Origin: Allium sativum
Taxonomy: Eukaryota > Streptophyta > Magnoliopsida > Asparagales > Amaryllidaceae
Direction of reading: 5' to 3'
Length of the DNA stretch: 64,000 nucleotides
Assembly: GCA_030737875.1 (NCBI GenBank)
Contig: CM060912.1
Span: 205,171,231-205,235,230, forward strand
The notes beneath the pieces are model-generated. The model made no database searches, was not told the DNA's origin, and was given only the letters and a program-made list of their open reading frames with translations. Below, in pieces: positions 35,720-47,700 of this stretch (the stretch's first letter is position 1; every line of letters starts with the position of its first letter). The position numbers and the translations under genes are program-made.

Positions 35720-35755
35720 AAAATAGTGTCGAATATGCCAACTTTTGTAGTAGTG
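35720..35755 (-). repeat. CACTA right terminal inverted repeat
   Basis: Read on the minus strand it starts CACTACTACAAAAGTTGGCA. It is followed on the + strand by TTT (35756-35758), matching the left flank. Confidence 0.93.
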
Positions 35756-36124
35756 TTTGTTGTGTGATATGAGGGCCTATATATAGTTTCTCGTGTGAGC
35801 CTAAAGCGTTAGATTATTCAGATGTAATTCTAGCCATATATATATGTGTGTGTGTATATATATTATATATATATATCCCTATAGAAAACCCAAACCAAAC
35901 ACAGATTCATTGGGCTCCTCAGCCGCCAACTTTGCAACTATATATTGGCTGAAACGCCCAATGAATTTATGTGGCGCTAAGGTGTCTAATTAAATATTAT
36001 GTTGCTTTATTTTCTTTATCTCTTTCCTTAAAATATTCTCTGTCCCCATAATCTTTTCCTTTTTTTGAATTTTAAATTCTCCCTCATTTATTCAAATATA
36101 TTTTGGACATATATATTACTCATC

Positions 36125-36159
<35 letters not shown>

Positions 36160-36867
36160 TACCTTTTACTATCCAAATTCATTTGCTTCTAACTTCTTCA
36201 TGCATTGACCATTTTCAGCATATTATATATGAACACGATTCGGAATTTCTTCACGAATCCCAAAAAAGATTTTCATAGCCAAATTCTTAATGCTGCAAAA
36301 TCTCATTTTCCAGTCTTATTAGTATTATTATTAAGAAAAATTGTTTTTACTTATATTCAATATTTATGTCTTTTACGGGGTATTACATCCAAGTATCAAG
36401 ACAGGCCTGGCATAAACATACAAAGAGTACTACAGCTAGAATTTCTTTCAAGTGTATAGGTGGCATGTAGGCCAAGCGGTTAATATCAAGTATTTATATT
36501 TTATTTGTGCATAGCCAATAAAGGAAGCAGTGCATATATTTTCATGGCACACAGTACATTCACCTTTCATGTTTCAGACATGCGAGAATAAGAACACTAT
36601 TATAGTTTGGTTCAACTATCACAAACAACAAGTACATACAACAAGGTTCACCATTCAAGTTTCAAACATATACCTTGGCATAGTTTTTCCATAGTAGAAG
36701 AGTGAATTAGACAGTTCTAGTATTTGTAATAAATCAATCAACGAGGTGAAATTCACATGCAATAACCCAAATTAATATATGACACAATCACGCAATAGCT
36801 ACAAGGTAGCCAGATAAACAACAAAAATCAGCTATTATATTCTTAGTTTATATCGAAATTGAATTAC
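35756..36867. other. Right flank of CACTA element, no clear gene
   Basis: AT-rich with TG/TA runs at 35838-35875 and 36129-36157. The open frame at 36205-36459 has no recognisable similarity and biased composition. Nothing else is supported. Confidence 0.4.
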
Positions 36868-37020
36868 CTGAAATAAAGTGCATTGTGAGCTAATAACCCA
36901 CCTTTGCGCAGTCCTAGTTTGGCTACAAATGGAGGCGGCGGCGAAAAATCGAACTTGAAAAAACAAAGGCGGTGGAATGGAAGAAGTGATTTTGAGGAAT
37001 GGTGAAGGCCAATTTTTCAT
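36868..37020 (-). CDS. Possible first exon of a host gene (organelle-type leader)
   Basis: Not recognised as a known gene. On the minus strand a TATA-like CTATATAAAC (37130-37139) is followed by a CT-rich leader, then ATG at 37020 and 51 codons to a good splice donor (CAG then GTAATTC at 36868/36867). The residues are Ser/Phe/Arg-rich and low in acids, with VRFFAAAS, resembling a mitochondrial or plastid targeting leader. A five-codon upstream frame overlaps the start. No second exon could be found towards the CACTA element, which may have been inserted into or beyond its intron. Could equally be chance. Confidence 0.25.
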
Positions 37021-37488
37021 ATTACCATAAGCATTGGATCTGAATTTAGAAGAAGAAAGAGGAGAATGTTGAAGGTAGAAAAAATTTAGGCTTAGCTTTT
37101 TTTTTGTGGAGAGGAGGTAGTATATTAAAGTTTATATAGATAATTACAGAGAGGAAAAAAGAATGAGGAAGTAAATTGAGAAAGGTACGTTATTTATTTC
37201 TCACCGGGGTCTCTTCGCAAACGGTAAGTTACAAAGGAAATAAATTAGCTGACTAGGAATGAGGCGTCGGTCTAATTAATATTTATTTCTCATTTAAATT
37301 TCAAAAGTTAATCACAAAGAGAAAGAGAATAAACAGAAAGAAATGAATGCAAGATCAATTGTTTGACGCTAATTATTAGAAAGTTCGTGACTTTGAAATC
37401 TCAAAACACATAATATTAAATATCATAATTTAGGGAACATATTCAATTAAACTGAAAAGAATAAGGCAGAGAAAATGGTTAGAAATAT
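37021..37488. other. Spacer upstream of LTR-A
   Basis: Carries the TATA-like box and leader of the possible exon at 37020. Otherwise anonymous AT-rich sequence up to the LTR start at 37489. No polypurine tract lies next to that LTR, so it is a 5' LTR or a solo LTR. Confidence 0.4.
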
Positions 37489-40400
37489 TGTAACAACCCG
37501 GATTTTTCAGAATCAATTTTAAATTTTTATTTTGGCTATTTTAATGGATTTTGAATAATTAAAATGGTTTAATTTAAATTATAACAATTTAAAATTTATA
37601 TAAATTGAAGTTAGAATGTAAAACTTTATTTTAATTATAAAACGAGCCTGAAATGGCACGGTAGTTTGAAATTTTGATTTTAAATTTCAACCAAATGTAT
37701 AGAATTCAAAATAAATCGGATTTCAGTAAAACGAGAAATATTTGGATCTTTTTAATTATATCTTTCTAAAGAATGTGAAAATCCAGATTTCATAATATAA
37801 ATTGAAAGTTATGGCTACTTTAACAGTCAAAATAGTCGCTATGGAATTTATATATATTTTAAATATATTATAGCTCTTAGAAATAACCATTTTGCAAACG
37901 ACCTTCGTTTTTGACAAAACCACTTTTGTTGGATCCAGAATGTCAAATTATTGCTAGATTCCAATTTTCATGATTTTTGGAATTAATATGTGAGTGTGGC
38001 AAAAGAAAATGTGTTTTTTCAATTTCAGTTAAATTGGATCAACCAGAAAATGGCCATTTTTCAAACGGTCTCCAAATTCGATGAAATTAGTTTTGTTAGG
38101 ACCCTATCGTCAGAACATAGCCAGATACAATTTTTTGAAATTTTTGGAGTTAGTATATGGCCCTGATAAATTAAAATATACATTTGAATTCAATATATAT
38201 ATATTATTTATATTTTAATTTTGAGGAAAACTGATTAAAACAGTCGAATTGTCTTATGAAACGTATCCCATTGTGTCTAGAATTGGGGTATTTGGTTAGG
38301 GGCGACAGTCGTTGGGTTTGATTTGGAGTTCGTGGCATTAAACAACTAATTAATGAATTATATAATAATTAAACTAAATTATAAAACCCCATTGGTCCAA
38401 ACAAACCCTAAGCCGCTCATTATCTCAGCCCCCGCTCTTTCGTGTTGAACGATTAAAATTGTTCGAAATTCCAACCCTAAATTTGCGAAATCCAATCAGT
38501 AACTTCAAGAGATTATAAAATGAATATTGAAGAGGATTTCATGCTTTTCGCAATCGTATGGGTTTGATATGTTCTAGCATAGTATTTCATCTGATTTCTA
38601 GTCGCAAAGCAGCGTCGTTCGAAGGGAATTTATGGCATGGGGATTGCTTCGAGTTGGACGAGGTTGAGGTTGAGGGTGGCGCATGCGTAGGCGGTTGGAG
38701 GGGGACACTCTGATGAAGTTTCGACGGCTTGTGGTAGCGCAGATCTGGAGCCCTAGTTTTGAAGAATGGTGCGATGGTGTTCGGTCTCGTTACATGACAT
38801 TTTAGGACGAAAAGGACGACAACATTTTATAAAACGTTATTAAAAAGGTTATTTAATTTAATTAATTATCGTATTAATTATCCAATATATTTATCATTAT
38901 ATCTTTTCCGTACGAGGTCCAAATCACATGAAACTGGATATATTGCATCGTGGGGACGAGAGCTTCATAACAAGACTAACCAGGTCCAATTTGGAGCACA
39001 TTAGAATTTCATGCAAATTCAAATCCAAACAGAACTGAAATTTAGAATAAACACTAGCGGAGTGGAAACAGACTGTGAGAACTCTTTCTCACTCAAATTA
39101 TTTTAAAGTTAAATATATTTTAGGTTGCAGATGGGGCTTAGAAACCCCCGACACTATTTATTGTACAAACTATGTTGTCTGGTTTGGATTGTATTGTGGA
39201 AATTTGGATGTTGATTGTAAAATTGATTGTGGATTGATATGTATGGCGTGAGCCAATATCAATAGAGGGTTAATGCTAGACATTATTCCAGTTTTAATAT
39301 CGCATCGTTATAATGCCGAAATTTTCTGAAATAAATATTGTTCATTAATATATAATTTTTAATGTGTATATGAACTATTAAAAATACTCATGTGTTGAGT
39401 AAATTGTTTGAACAATAAAACTTTATTAAATGTATGAACTATTAAAAATATTCATGTGTTGAAATAAATATTTTATCGTTAAAAATATAATTCTTAATGT
39501 ATATATGGACGAAATAGAATTCTCCTGAAATGAAAATAAATATTCATTTACAAATTGGATGATTTGTTTATATACACCCATTTAACTGACATGAATTGGG
39601 ACGATAAATTTTACACATCGCCCAACTGCACAAATAATATTCAGTATTTGTTGGTTGAAACGCCACACGGGTATTGGGATGATATCTCACATACACTAAT
39701 CCCAATTGTTTAGATGTATGTCAATCGATTGGTAGACAGACTGTAATGTCCCGTATATTTTTTGTATAATAATTAATTTATTTAATTATTTATATAGTGA
39801 TTTAGAGGATTTAATGGTGGTTTAATTAAATAACTTTGAATATCTAATTAATATAATAATTTAATAATATATTTAATTCTGAAATAATCATATTTAGCTG
39901 AAATGGCAATACAGTGTGAATTGGGCAATTCAAAATATATAACTCAGTTTAGAATTTGAATTAGAATAACGAATATATTATTTGAACGACAGTTGAACGT
40001 ATAAATTATATTATAATTATGATCGAGCCCTTAATGGCGTGGAATTTCGTAGTTTGGCGATTTAAACTTCAACTGAATAAACAGGGTCCGTTTTAAAATG
40101 GTTTTCTGTAAAACAAGAAACGTACGGAGCTGGTGAAGTATATTTTTCTAATGGAAGAGAAAAATCGGGATTTCGTCGTGTAGATTTTGATTTATGTCCA
40201 AATCAAATTTTCAAATAGTCGTTATGGAATTCCTTTATAATTTATATCGATTTATTTATATTTTTAAATGGATTTTAAATATAAATCGAATATCAATGTA
40301 ACACTGGATTTGGAATATCAAGTTATAAATCCAATTGGAGCTGTATGGTATTCAAGTGAATATATATACAATAATATTTATTTTTTAATATTTAAGTTAG

Positions 40401-40579
40401 TTATTTTTAAATATATTTATATAATTAAATGGGTTATTTAGAGCTTTAAAAATAGCCAGTTTTGCAATAGACCTCCGTTTTCGATGAAACTAATTTTGTT
40501 GGATCCGTAATATCAAATTATTGTTAGATTCCAAGTTTCGTGATTTTTGGAATCAGTATGTGGCCTTGTGCGATTTTAA

Positions 40580-41121
40580 CATGGGAAATAGTCGATATTT
40601 TGACGATTAAAAATACAACTCATAAGAAACTTAATACTGTGGAGTTTCTTAAGAGGAAGAATATCATTTTTGACGTTAAGTGTTATTTTTGTAACATTAT
40701 GAATGAGGATGTTGATCATTTATTATTCTCATGCAATATCACAAACTATATATTTAGTATGGTATTAAGGTTATTTGTTTTTTATTATCATTATTCTTTC
40801 AATTGTTGTGCTAATTATTGGGATTCTTGTAGATTTGTTTATAATGCTAGTAAAAGATACATTTTAGATTCTTTAGTCACTATCATATGTTGGTTCATTT
40901 GGTCTGAGAGAAATCAGAGATCTTTCCATTATAATTCTGTTTCTACGGATAATTTAATCATTAAAATAGTTTATTATTGCTTGAATTGGATGTCTAATTC
41001 ACATTACAAGCTATTTGGGAAATCGGGCTTTGAGAATCTATTGATTAAGGTTAGATTGAATTTGTATCTATTGATTAGAATTAACAGTTTTTTTCGTAAT
41101 AGATATCGCATTGGTTGTTAA
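40580..41121 (+). pseudogene. LINE RT C-terminal fragment (zf-RVT)
   Basis: About 180 residues. Cys/His pattern C-X2-C ... H-X4-C at about 40675-40735, then a Trp-containing hydrophobic region. The open frame upstream of about 40577 is LTR sequence read by chance, so the ATG at 40540 is not a real start. Only the last domain of the enzyme survives, so it is inactive. Confidence 0.7.
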
Positions 41122-41658
41122 TTTCTTTAATTAGTTTTTCATTGTATTTTCTTCTACACATATATGTATGGTAAAAAATATGTATGAATATATATATATA
41201 TATATGCTTATATAATATATATATATATATTTAGACACATATATTTCCATATATATATGTGTAACAAATTACTAATAGTTTGTTGAGCTTTTTGCAAATT
41301 TAGGTTGTTGATTTAGAAGAGGTGCTTAGTTGATAGCTGGATGGATTGGTAGCAGTTATGTATCTTTGAGGATTGCTGTTTGGATTGATGATTCGTTTTT
41401 CATTTAGGCCTATTGTTAGAGAGTTTTTTTGATGTTGTATCTCATTATGTTTTGTTTTTATATAGAGTGTATGGGTTATTGTATTGGAGTAGATATACTT
41501 CAATATCGGGTGGTGGCCTAGCCGGAATTCGATATTGGAGTAGATGGGCGGTGGTTTATCCGGAGCTCATCTATCTACAATCCTTACATCCCTAGAGCGT
41601 TGTTAGGTTTTTATCTTGTATTCTTATGTTCTATAGTCAGACTCTGTACCATTGTTTG

Positions 41659-41660
<2 letters not shown>

Positions 41661-41719
<59 letters not shown>
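41661..41719. repeat. (AT)n(GT)n microsatellite
   Basis: About 21 AT followed by about eight GT units, at the LINE 3' end. Confidence 0.9.
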
Positions 41720-41734
41720 CGTGCTCTCTTCTCT

Positions 41735-43039
41735 TCAGAAGATCACACATTTTTGTTTTCGAAAAACAAAAAACGTTGCGTGAGCAAACGGAGTTGGAAT
41801 TCGACGAAACCAGTTTCGTTTGGACCGTAATGTCAAACTCTAGCAGTATGTCCATTTTCATGATTACTGGATATATTAGGTGATCACAGGACTTTCTGGA
41901 AGACGAAGAAATTAGAAATGGCTTGAAGAAGATATTTTAAACTAATAGGAAAATATCTAAAAGTTCTATAAGTACCTTTAACTTAATCCCTTAACCTAAT
42001 TTCCCATTCTCTCATGGTCAAAAAGGGGACACGCCATTTCCTTTTTCCACAGAAAACAAAAGCGTGGAAGTTCTTCATCCACAAAACAATCAAAGGAAAT
42101 CCCCACAAATTCTATAAATACATAAATTCCACCCTTAAAACCTAATGTTATTTCCTCTCTAGTAAAAATGGAGCCGCCGCGTTTTAGCTCAAACGAGAAA
42201 ACAAAAATCGCCACCTTAAATAAATCAAAAGAATTCACACAAAAATCCTAAAATACCGAAATAGACTTCGTTGAATTCAGCATAGTATGGGCTTCGATCT
42301 GGTGCCTATTTGGTTGGGTTCGGCGAGATTGTTCTTCGATGGGTTTTTCCAGCGATTGATTTAGGTTCGTCGTTTTGTTCAATAGGAGGAGTTATAAGAA
42401 ATGACGAATGGTTTGCAGGTGGTGTGGCGATGTATGGTGGCCGGAGGAACGTGGTTCGATCAGCTGAGCGACGCCGGGATTTTCAGGAGAGAAAGGGAAG
42501 ATCGTGTGTGAGTTTTTGGGAAGTTCGGTTTCGAACTGGTGAAAGTGAGGGGATCCGGTCAAGTGGTGGTATGGGGTTACTGTATCAAGGTGAGGAGCAG
42601 GTTGATATTTTCATATGAGTGTTACAGGGGATAGGTTCTTCAGTGAAGGGAAAGAGTGGATACGGGATGTGTTGGAGAGAAGGAGTTGGGGAGGAATGGT
42701 TCAATTGAGCTTGTATCGGGGAAGAAAAAGGGGGCGCTGCAGTAACTAGGAAGCGGGCCGGGTCCTTGTGTGGTTGGGTTGGGCTTAGTAAGGTGAGGTT
42801 TAATTTGTTTTTGTTTAAATAGTTTAGAACTTATAAAAATTATAACTTGTACCTAAATTATCAGAAATCAACGAAATAGGATTCCTTAGAATCGTATGAT
42901 CACAGACTACGATATGGAGCTGATTGGAGCAATTCTGAACTATTTTGAATTTACGGCCTAACAGAACGTCTGATCCAAATCGACAAATCGCTCATCGTTA
43001 TTTAATGATAACCAACAAAGTAAGTAAAACTCACCAACT
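41735..43039. other. Middle part of LTR C2, no gene
   Basis: LTR sequence. 41780-41880 resembles the repeated drug-like word set GAATTCGACGAAAC...TTCGTT also present in LTR-B at 54057-54080 and 61143-61165. The open frame at 42310-42618 lacks similarity and is not backed by a second copy. Confidence 0.55.
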
Positions 43040-44039
43040 CTATCAGTTTATATTTTTATAACATATTTTTAGAACTGATAAACGATGATTGATTGTTGTG
43101 TATTGACTATTTGGTTGAACTGCTAAGTAATTGGTTGAAATTTATAGATCTGGTTATATATATATATATATATATAAATTAATTCTATTTAGCAGAATAT
43201 TTCATAGTGAAATGAAATTGATGTTAATTGTATTTTTTAACATCAGTGAATGCAGGGAAACAGGTCAGAGGAATCCAACTGGATTCCTCAACATTCATTT
43301 TACTGTTTTTCATATATTGTAAGATATGATGTGATATATAATATGTGTTGATTACATGTGTTGAATGATATCGATCATTGTTATTTGGGTATTTCAAATA
43401 CCGTAATAAATACTGGAATGTAGAAAAGGGGATTTTCAAAGTGTATTCTGAAAATAAAGTATTTATATAAAATCAATGGATTATATATATAAAAGGAAAA
43501 GGATTTTATAAAAGAAAATAATTATAAAATCAAAGGAATAGAAAAGGAATATTTGTGAAACCAATAGAAAAGGAAATATTTGTGAAAACAAATAGAAAAG
43601 GAAATATTTGTGAAAACCAATAGAAAAGGAAATATTTGTGAAAACAAATTGGAAAGGAAATATTTGTAAAACATTTACAAATAGAATTTAAAAGGAATTA
43701 TTTGTAAAACATTTACAAATAGGCTATAAATGGAAATATTTATTTAGAAAATAAATAGATTATAAAAGGAAATACTTGAAAAATGAATAAAATTGTACAA
43801 AAAGAGAATTTTACACTAGGAAGGTTTAGACTTGTGCTTCACACACAGGTATAACAGAATATGAATTTAAAGTGAATATTTAAGAGAAATCTGTTTTAAC
43901 AGCTAAAGTAAGAAGATTTATTTATAAATAAGGGTTTATAAATTAAGTAAAATATTTATCATTGGATAAATAAAATATATAAGTCAGGACTTATATAAAG
44001 AAGTAAGAATCGATTTCAACATCGATATTTGAAACAGAA

Positions 44040-44760
44040 TATGAACGAAGAGTAAACCAGTTAAAGTTAATCAGTTAGAGTTAACTAGTTAAAGTTAATT
44101 AGTTGGAGTTAACCAGTTAGAGTTAATCAATTAGAATTAACCAGTTAGAGCTAATCAAATAGAGCTAATTGAATTAGAGTTAGTCAGATTAGAGTTATTC
44201 GAATATAGTTTATTCGAAAAAGAGTTATCGAATATTGGTTATTCGAAAGAGAGTTAATCGAATATTGGTTATTCGAAAGAGAGTTAATCGAATATTGGTT
44301 ATTCGAAAGAGAGTTAATCGAATATTGGTTATACGAAAGAAAGTTAATCGAATAATGGTTATCCGAAAGAGAGTTAATCGAATATTGGTTATTCGAAAGA
44401 GAGTTAATCGAATATTGGTTATTCGAAAGTGAGTTAATCGAATATTGGTTATTCGAAAGAGAGTTAATAGAATATTGGTTATTCGAAAGAGAGTTAATCG
44501 AATATTAGTTATTCGAAAGGGAGTTAATCGAATATTAGTTATCTGAATAAGAGTTAGTCGAATATTAGCTAATCGAATAGGAGTTGATCGAATATAGTTT
44601 ATTCGAATAGAGTAAAGGAGTTAATCGAATATAGTTTAGTCGAATAGAGTTAAAGAAGTTAATCGAATATAGTTTATTCGAATAGAGTTAAAGGAGTTAT
44701 CGAATATAGTTTATTCGAAAGGAGTTAATCAAATATAGTTTATTCGAAAGGAGTTAAGTG
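44040..44760 (+). repeat. 30-bp minisatellite in LTR C2
   Basis: About ten good 30-bp units (TTATTCGAAAGAGAGTTAAT then CGAATATTGG) between 44225 and 44540, with shorter diverged units on both sides (CAGTTAGAGTTAAT before, CGAATATAGTTTATT after). The related LTR at 1-3890 has about one unit in the equivalent place (near 1745-1765). No ORF meaning; a 65-codon open frame inside it is just the repeat read through. Confidence 0.9.
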
Positions 44761-47700
44761 ATAAGAGTTAATGAATTAAAGTTAATCGAGTTAAAGTAAA
44801 TGGGGTTAGGGTTAATTGATTTGAGTTAATTGAGTTATATTTTGGAGTTAGATATTTCAGAAGTAGGGATTATAACGCTATAGTTATAATCAAATGTTTT
44901 TCAATAAAGAAATGGATTCGTAAATAGAATCCGAGAGTTATGTAAGGAAGTTTGTTAAAGATTTAAAGGGTGAACCTCATCTATTTCGATGTTAGAAATG
45001 TTGTTCTGTTAAGGTCTGAGAGGTAGTTATACCCCAACTTGATTGGCTTCGTTTGTAACTAAGGAATGGTTAGGGTTCGATAGTGAAGGTTGGTTAAGTG
45101 AATTTTGTTAATAAAGGTAATGGTTTGAGTTGGCATAGCGATGTTTTATTTAAACATCTGTTTAAATCCAAATGGAGGAGTTTTGGAAATGTTTCCAAAT
45201 AAGAAATCAGAAATGTTTTCTAATATAGAAAATAAGAAATGGAAATGTTTTCAAATGTTAATAAAGTATATTTTCTAAATTTAGAAAATAAGAATTGTTG
45301 AATATTTGTTAACAGGAATAGGAAAATAGATAATTGAGTGACAAATTAAATTAAAGGGAATCGGTGTTGATTGATGATTTGCTCGGTAAGATTTCCATTT
45401 GGAGATATGACCGTTGTTTGCACACGCGTTTTCTTTGATAGTTAACTCACCGACTATCGAAGTTTTTGACCATTTTTCCGTCGTTAATACGGAGAGACCG
45501 GGATCAGATTCATTATCTGAAAACCACTCTGTATGGGCGTTAGAATTGCGATCAAACATGATGAAGATAATTGAAGACGGAGTTATGCAAGGGCTATCCT
45601 GTTTACAGAATAGTACCTTCGGTTTGTCCAGTCCCAGGTCGACCAGTATGGAAGAATGTCTGACAGAGTATATTTAGTGGATCGCGTAAGTTGATCTCTT
45701 CAAACGCATGTACATTTGGTGGTGGAGGAATTCGTTTCTCTTAGCTGTATACCCGTTGTATTTTTTGGGAAATCAATTTGTGATTTGGCGGGTATGACGA
45801 TGTGACATTCAAAGTGAATAATTGTGTGATTTGTCAGAAATAAGCGTGGCCTCTAGCCTCACAACTGGGAAATAACAAAAATCGGGCAGGCAGCATAGCT
45901 AAGTGGTTGGCTGCCAAGTAGGGTGTATTATCACCTATCTAGAGATATTCATTTCATTCTATAATCTATTGTCGATGTTGTCCCATTCGGGAAACGGTTG
46001 CAGATCCCAACCGTTGGTGATATACATTCGATTCACTCAAGAGAAATGAGTGATCGGTCATGTGTGGCCGGGTTGCAAGATGTTCTTGTTGAACCCAATG
46101 TATTCTTCTCTAGAGGTACACTATCGGAAGGTGGTTCCATACCTTGTCATAGTTGGAAATCCATTACCCAATAAGTGCTCGCGGTTTTGATTGTATACTA
46201 TATATGTGGAACGTGAGATGAAAATTCTGCAAGATGATTATTATATTGTGGTTGATAGACACTGTTATAATATCAAAAGAGTTTGATATAAAGTTTATCA
46301 TTACATTCAAAAGGATTTTTGATGTTAAATCAAATGCTTTGGATTCTCATAAAGGAAAAACTCGTTCCGTTATATGGCGCGGTCTTATAAGATATTGTTA
46401 TTTTCCCAAACTGTTTTAAATTGTTTACTCATACCAGTCCCATGACATACCCAGAGTTTTATTTTGTTTTGTTTTCCCTAAACTCTTGGGTGCCCAATTT
46501 TGTACGAGCAGTCAAGTAGTCTGGATTTTACAGATATACTTGAAGAGTTTGGAGCAGGAGGCTTCAGGATTATATAGCTATAGTTATTTCTGCTGTGTTG
46601 TACTCTGATGTTGTATGTTCTTCTTCTTCTTCTATTATAAGTTTCTATCTTATCTATTCTCACCCTATAATTTCTTTCATGGACTATCCGGTATTTTCGA
46701 TGCTTGATAGTCGACATTAGGTTATATGTCGATTACTCGGGATCGCGAAAACCTGGGTCGTTACGCAGACTGTTGTAAGCGTTAATTATTTATATTTAAT
46801 GCTTTTGCAGGGTGTAATGCACTCTAGATGGTGGTTGATTGTTTATCATTGTTGTTATATACATGTGTTGTATGAAATCCATATAACTAACATTATATGG
46901 TAATTGATTGGGTATGATTCCAATTCAGAAGGAACGTATATTTTAAATTAATGAATATTTTAAAATAACGAATATTTTAAAACAACGAATATTTTAAAAT
47001 AATATTCAGGAAAGGATTAAAATATGATTTTGATTTCCGATTTGGGATGGACACGAAAATATTGAAATGTGTGAAGTCGTGTTGATTAGATTTGCGCCAT
47101 TTTAACGCGAACGATATTTATATCAATTTTATTCATTTTTATAAAGGAAATGATTTCAGAATCAGATATTTTGAAAATATTATCATTTAAATATTATAAT
47201 GATATGAATTATCCAATTTTGATTTAAAATTGAAATAGAAAGTGGGAATTGTTTTAAAATGAATTTATAAACGATTAATAAAGTACATTTTAAATGGAAA
47301 TTGACAAAATATATATAATATATTGTATATTTTTAATGGCATGAACAGAATGCACCGCGTCGCGACCGTTCGCAAATTTCGACCATTGACTTCGAACTGA
47401 CATTACGAGAGATCCGACCGTCAGATTCTCCTAAAACTGAAACCGTGGGTTCGTATCGGAAAGAGCTTTCCAATGAATATAAGAGATTTGGAATCTAATG
47501 GTTGGATTTGGAATTATGTCCAAATCCAATTTGGAAAAGGTCGTTATAAATGCTGTTCGATGACCGTTTATGGAAATCGACTGAAAGGGCCTTAATAAAA
47601 TTATTTAAAATATTAGCAATTTGTGTAAAATCATAATAAATGATTTGGAGAGAATTGGGATGAAATATTACGTATTTAAGAAGATAAAATTATATTTTTT

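Larger units (their letters stand above)
6847..35755 (+). mobile_element. CACTA (En/Spm) transposon, 28.9 kb with two nested retroelements
   Basis: The left end CACTACTACAAAAGT and the right end (35720-35755, inverted) are inverted repeats matching over about 36 bp with three mismatches. The three bases outside are TTT on both sides, the 3-bp target duplication of CACTA elements. Removing the two nested Gypsy elements and one copy of each of their TSDs leaves about 9.5 kb, a normal length for an autonomous CACTA element. It carries two genes in the usual order, a TNP2-type transposase and a TNPA/Transposase_24-like gene, plus a small GRF-finger-like gene upstream. Subterminal GTTGCAT motifs lie inside both ends. 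All genes carry stops or frameshifts, so it is dead as an autonomous element, though the ends still look usable. Confidence 0.93.
40577..41719 (+). mobile_element. 5'-truncated LINE with zf-RVT tail
   Basis: A frame ending TAA 41119-41121 encodes the extreme C-terminus of a plant LINE reverse transcriptase: a zf-RVT zinc-binding motif (CYFC, then DHLLFSC) followed by IICWFIWSERNQRSF, typical of plant non-LTR elements. The catalytic RT and endonuclease are absent, as expected after 5' truncation on insertion. About 540 bases of 3' UTR follow, ending in an (AT)n(GT)n run at 41661-41719 in place of poly-A. LTR sequence lies on both sides (up to about 40576, and again from about 41735). Target duplication not identified. 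Confidence 0.72.
39742..46765 (+). mobile_element. Solo LTR of family C (C2), 7.0 kb, with inserts
   Basis: Starts TGTAATGTCCCG and ends GGGTCGTTACG (final base G instead of A). Flanked by CAGAC at 39737-39741 and 46766-46770. The homologous LTR of element B carries the empty site (CAGACTGTG at about 62406). No internal region, primer site or second LTR is seen, so it is a solo LTR left by recombination. It is lengthened by a LINE fragment (about 40577-41719) and a minisatellite (44040-44760). Related to the copy at 1-3890. Confidence 0.82.

Noticed and set aside
40540..40576. ATG at 40540 as the start of the LINE-like frame
   Set aside because: This part aligns with LTR-A (about 37960-38000) and so is host LTR sequence upstream of the truncated LINE.
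42310..42618. 102-codon open frame, considered as a gene
   Set aside because: It lies in LTR C2 with no domain and no conserved copy.
44235..44432. Open frame of repeated ten-residue units; also considered as a CRISPR-like array
   Set aside because: It is a 30-bp tandem minisatellite in a non-coding LTR, with no unique spacers between units and only one unit in the related LTR.
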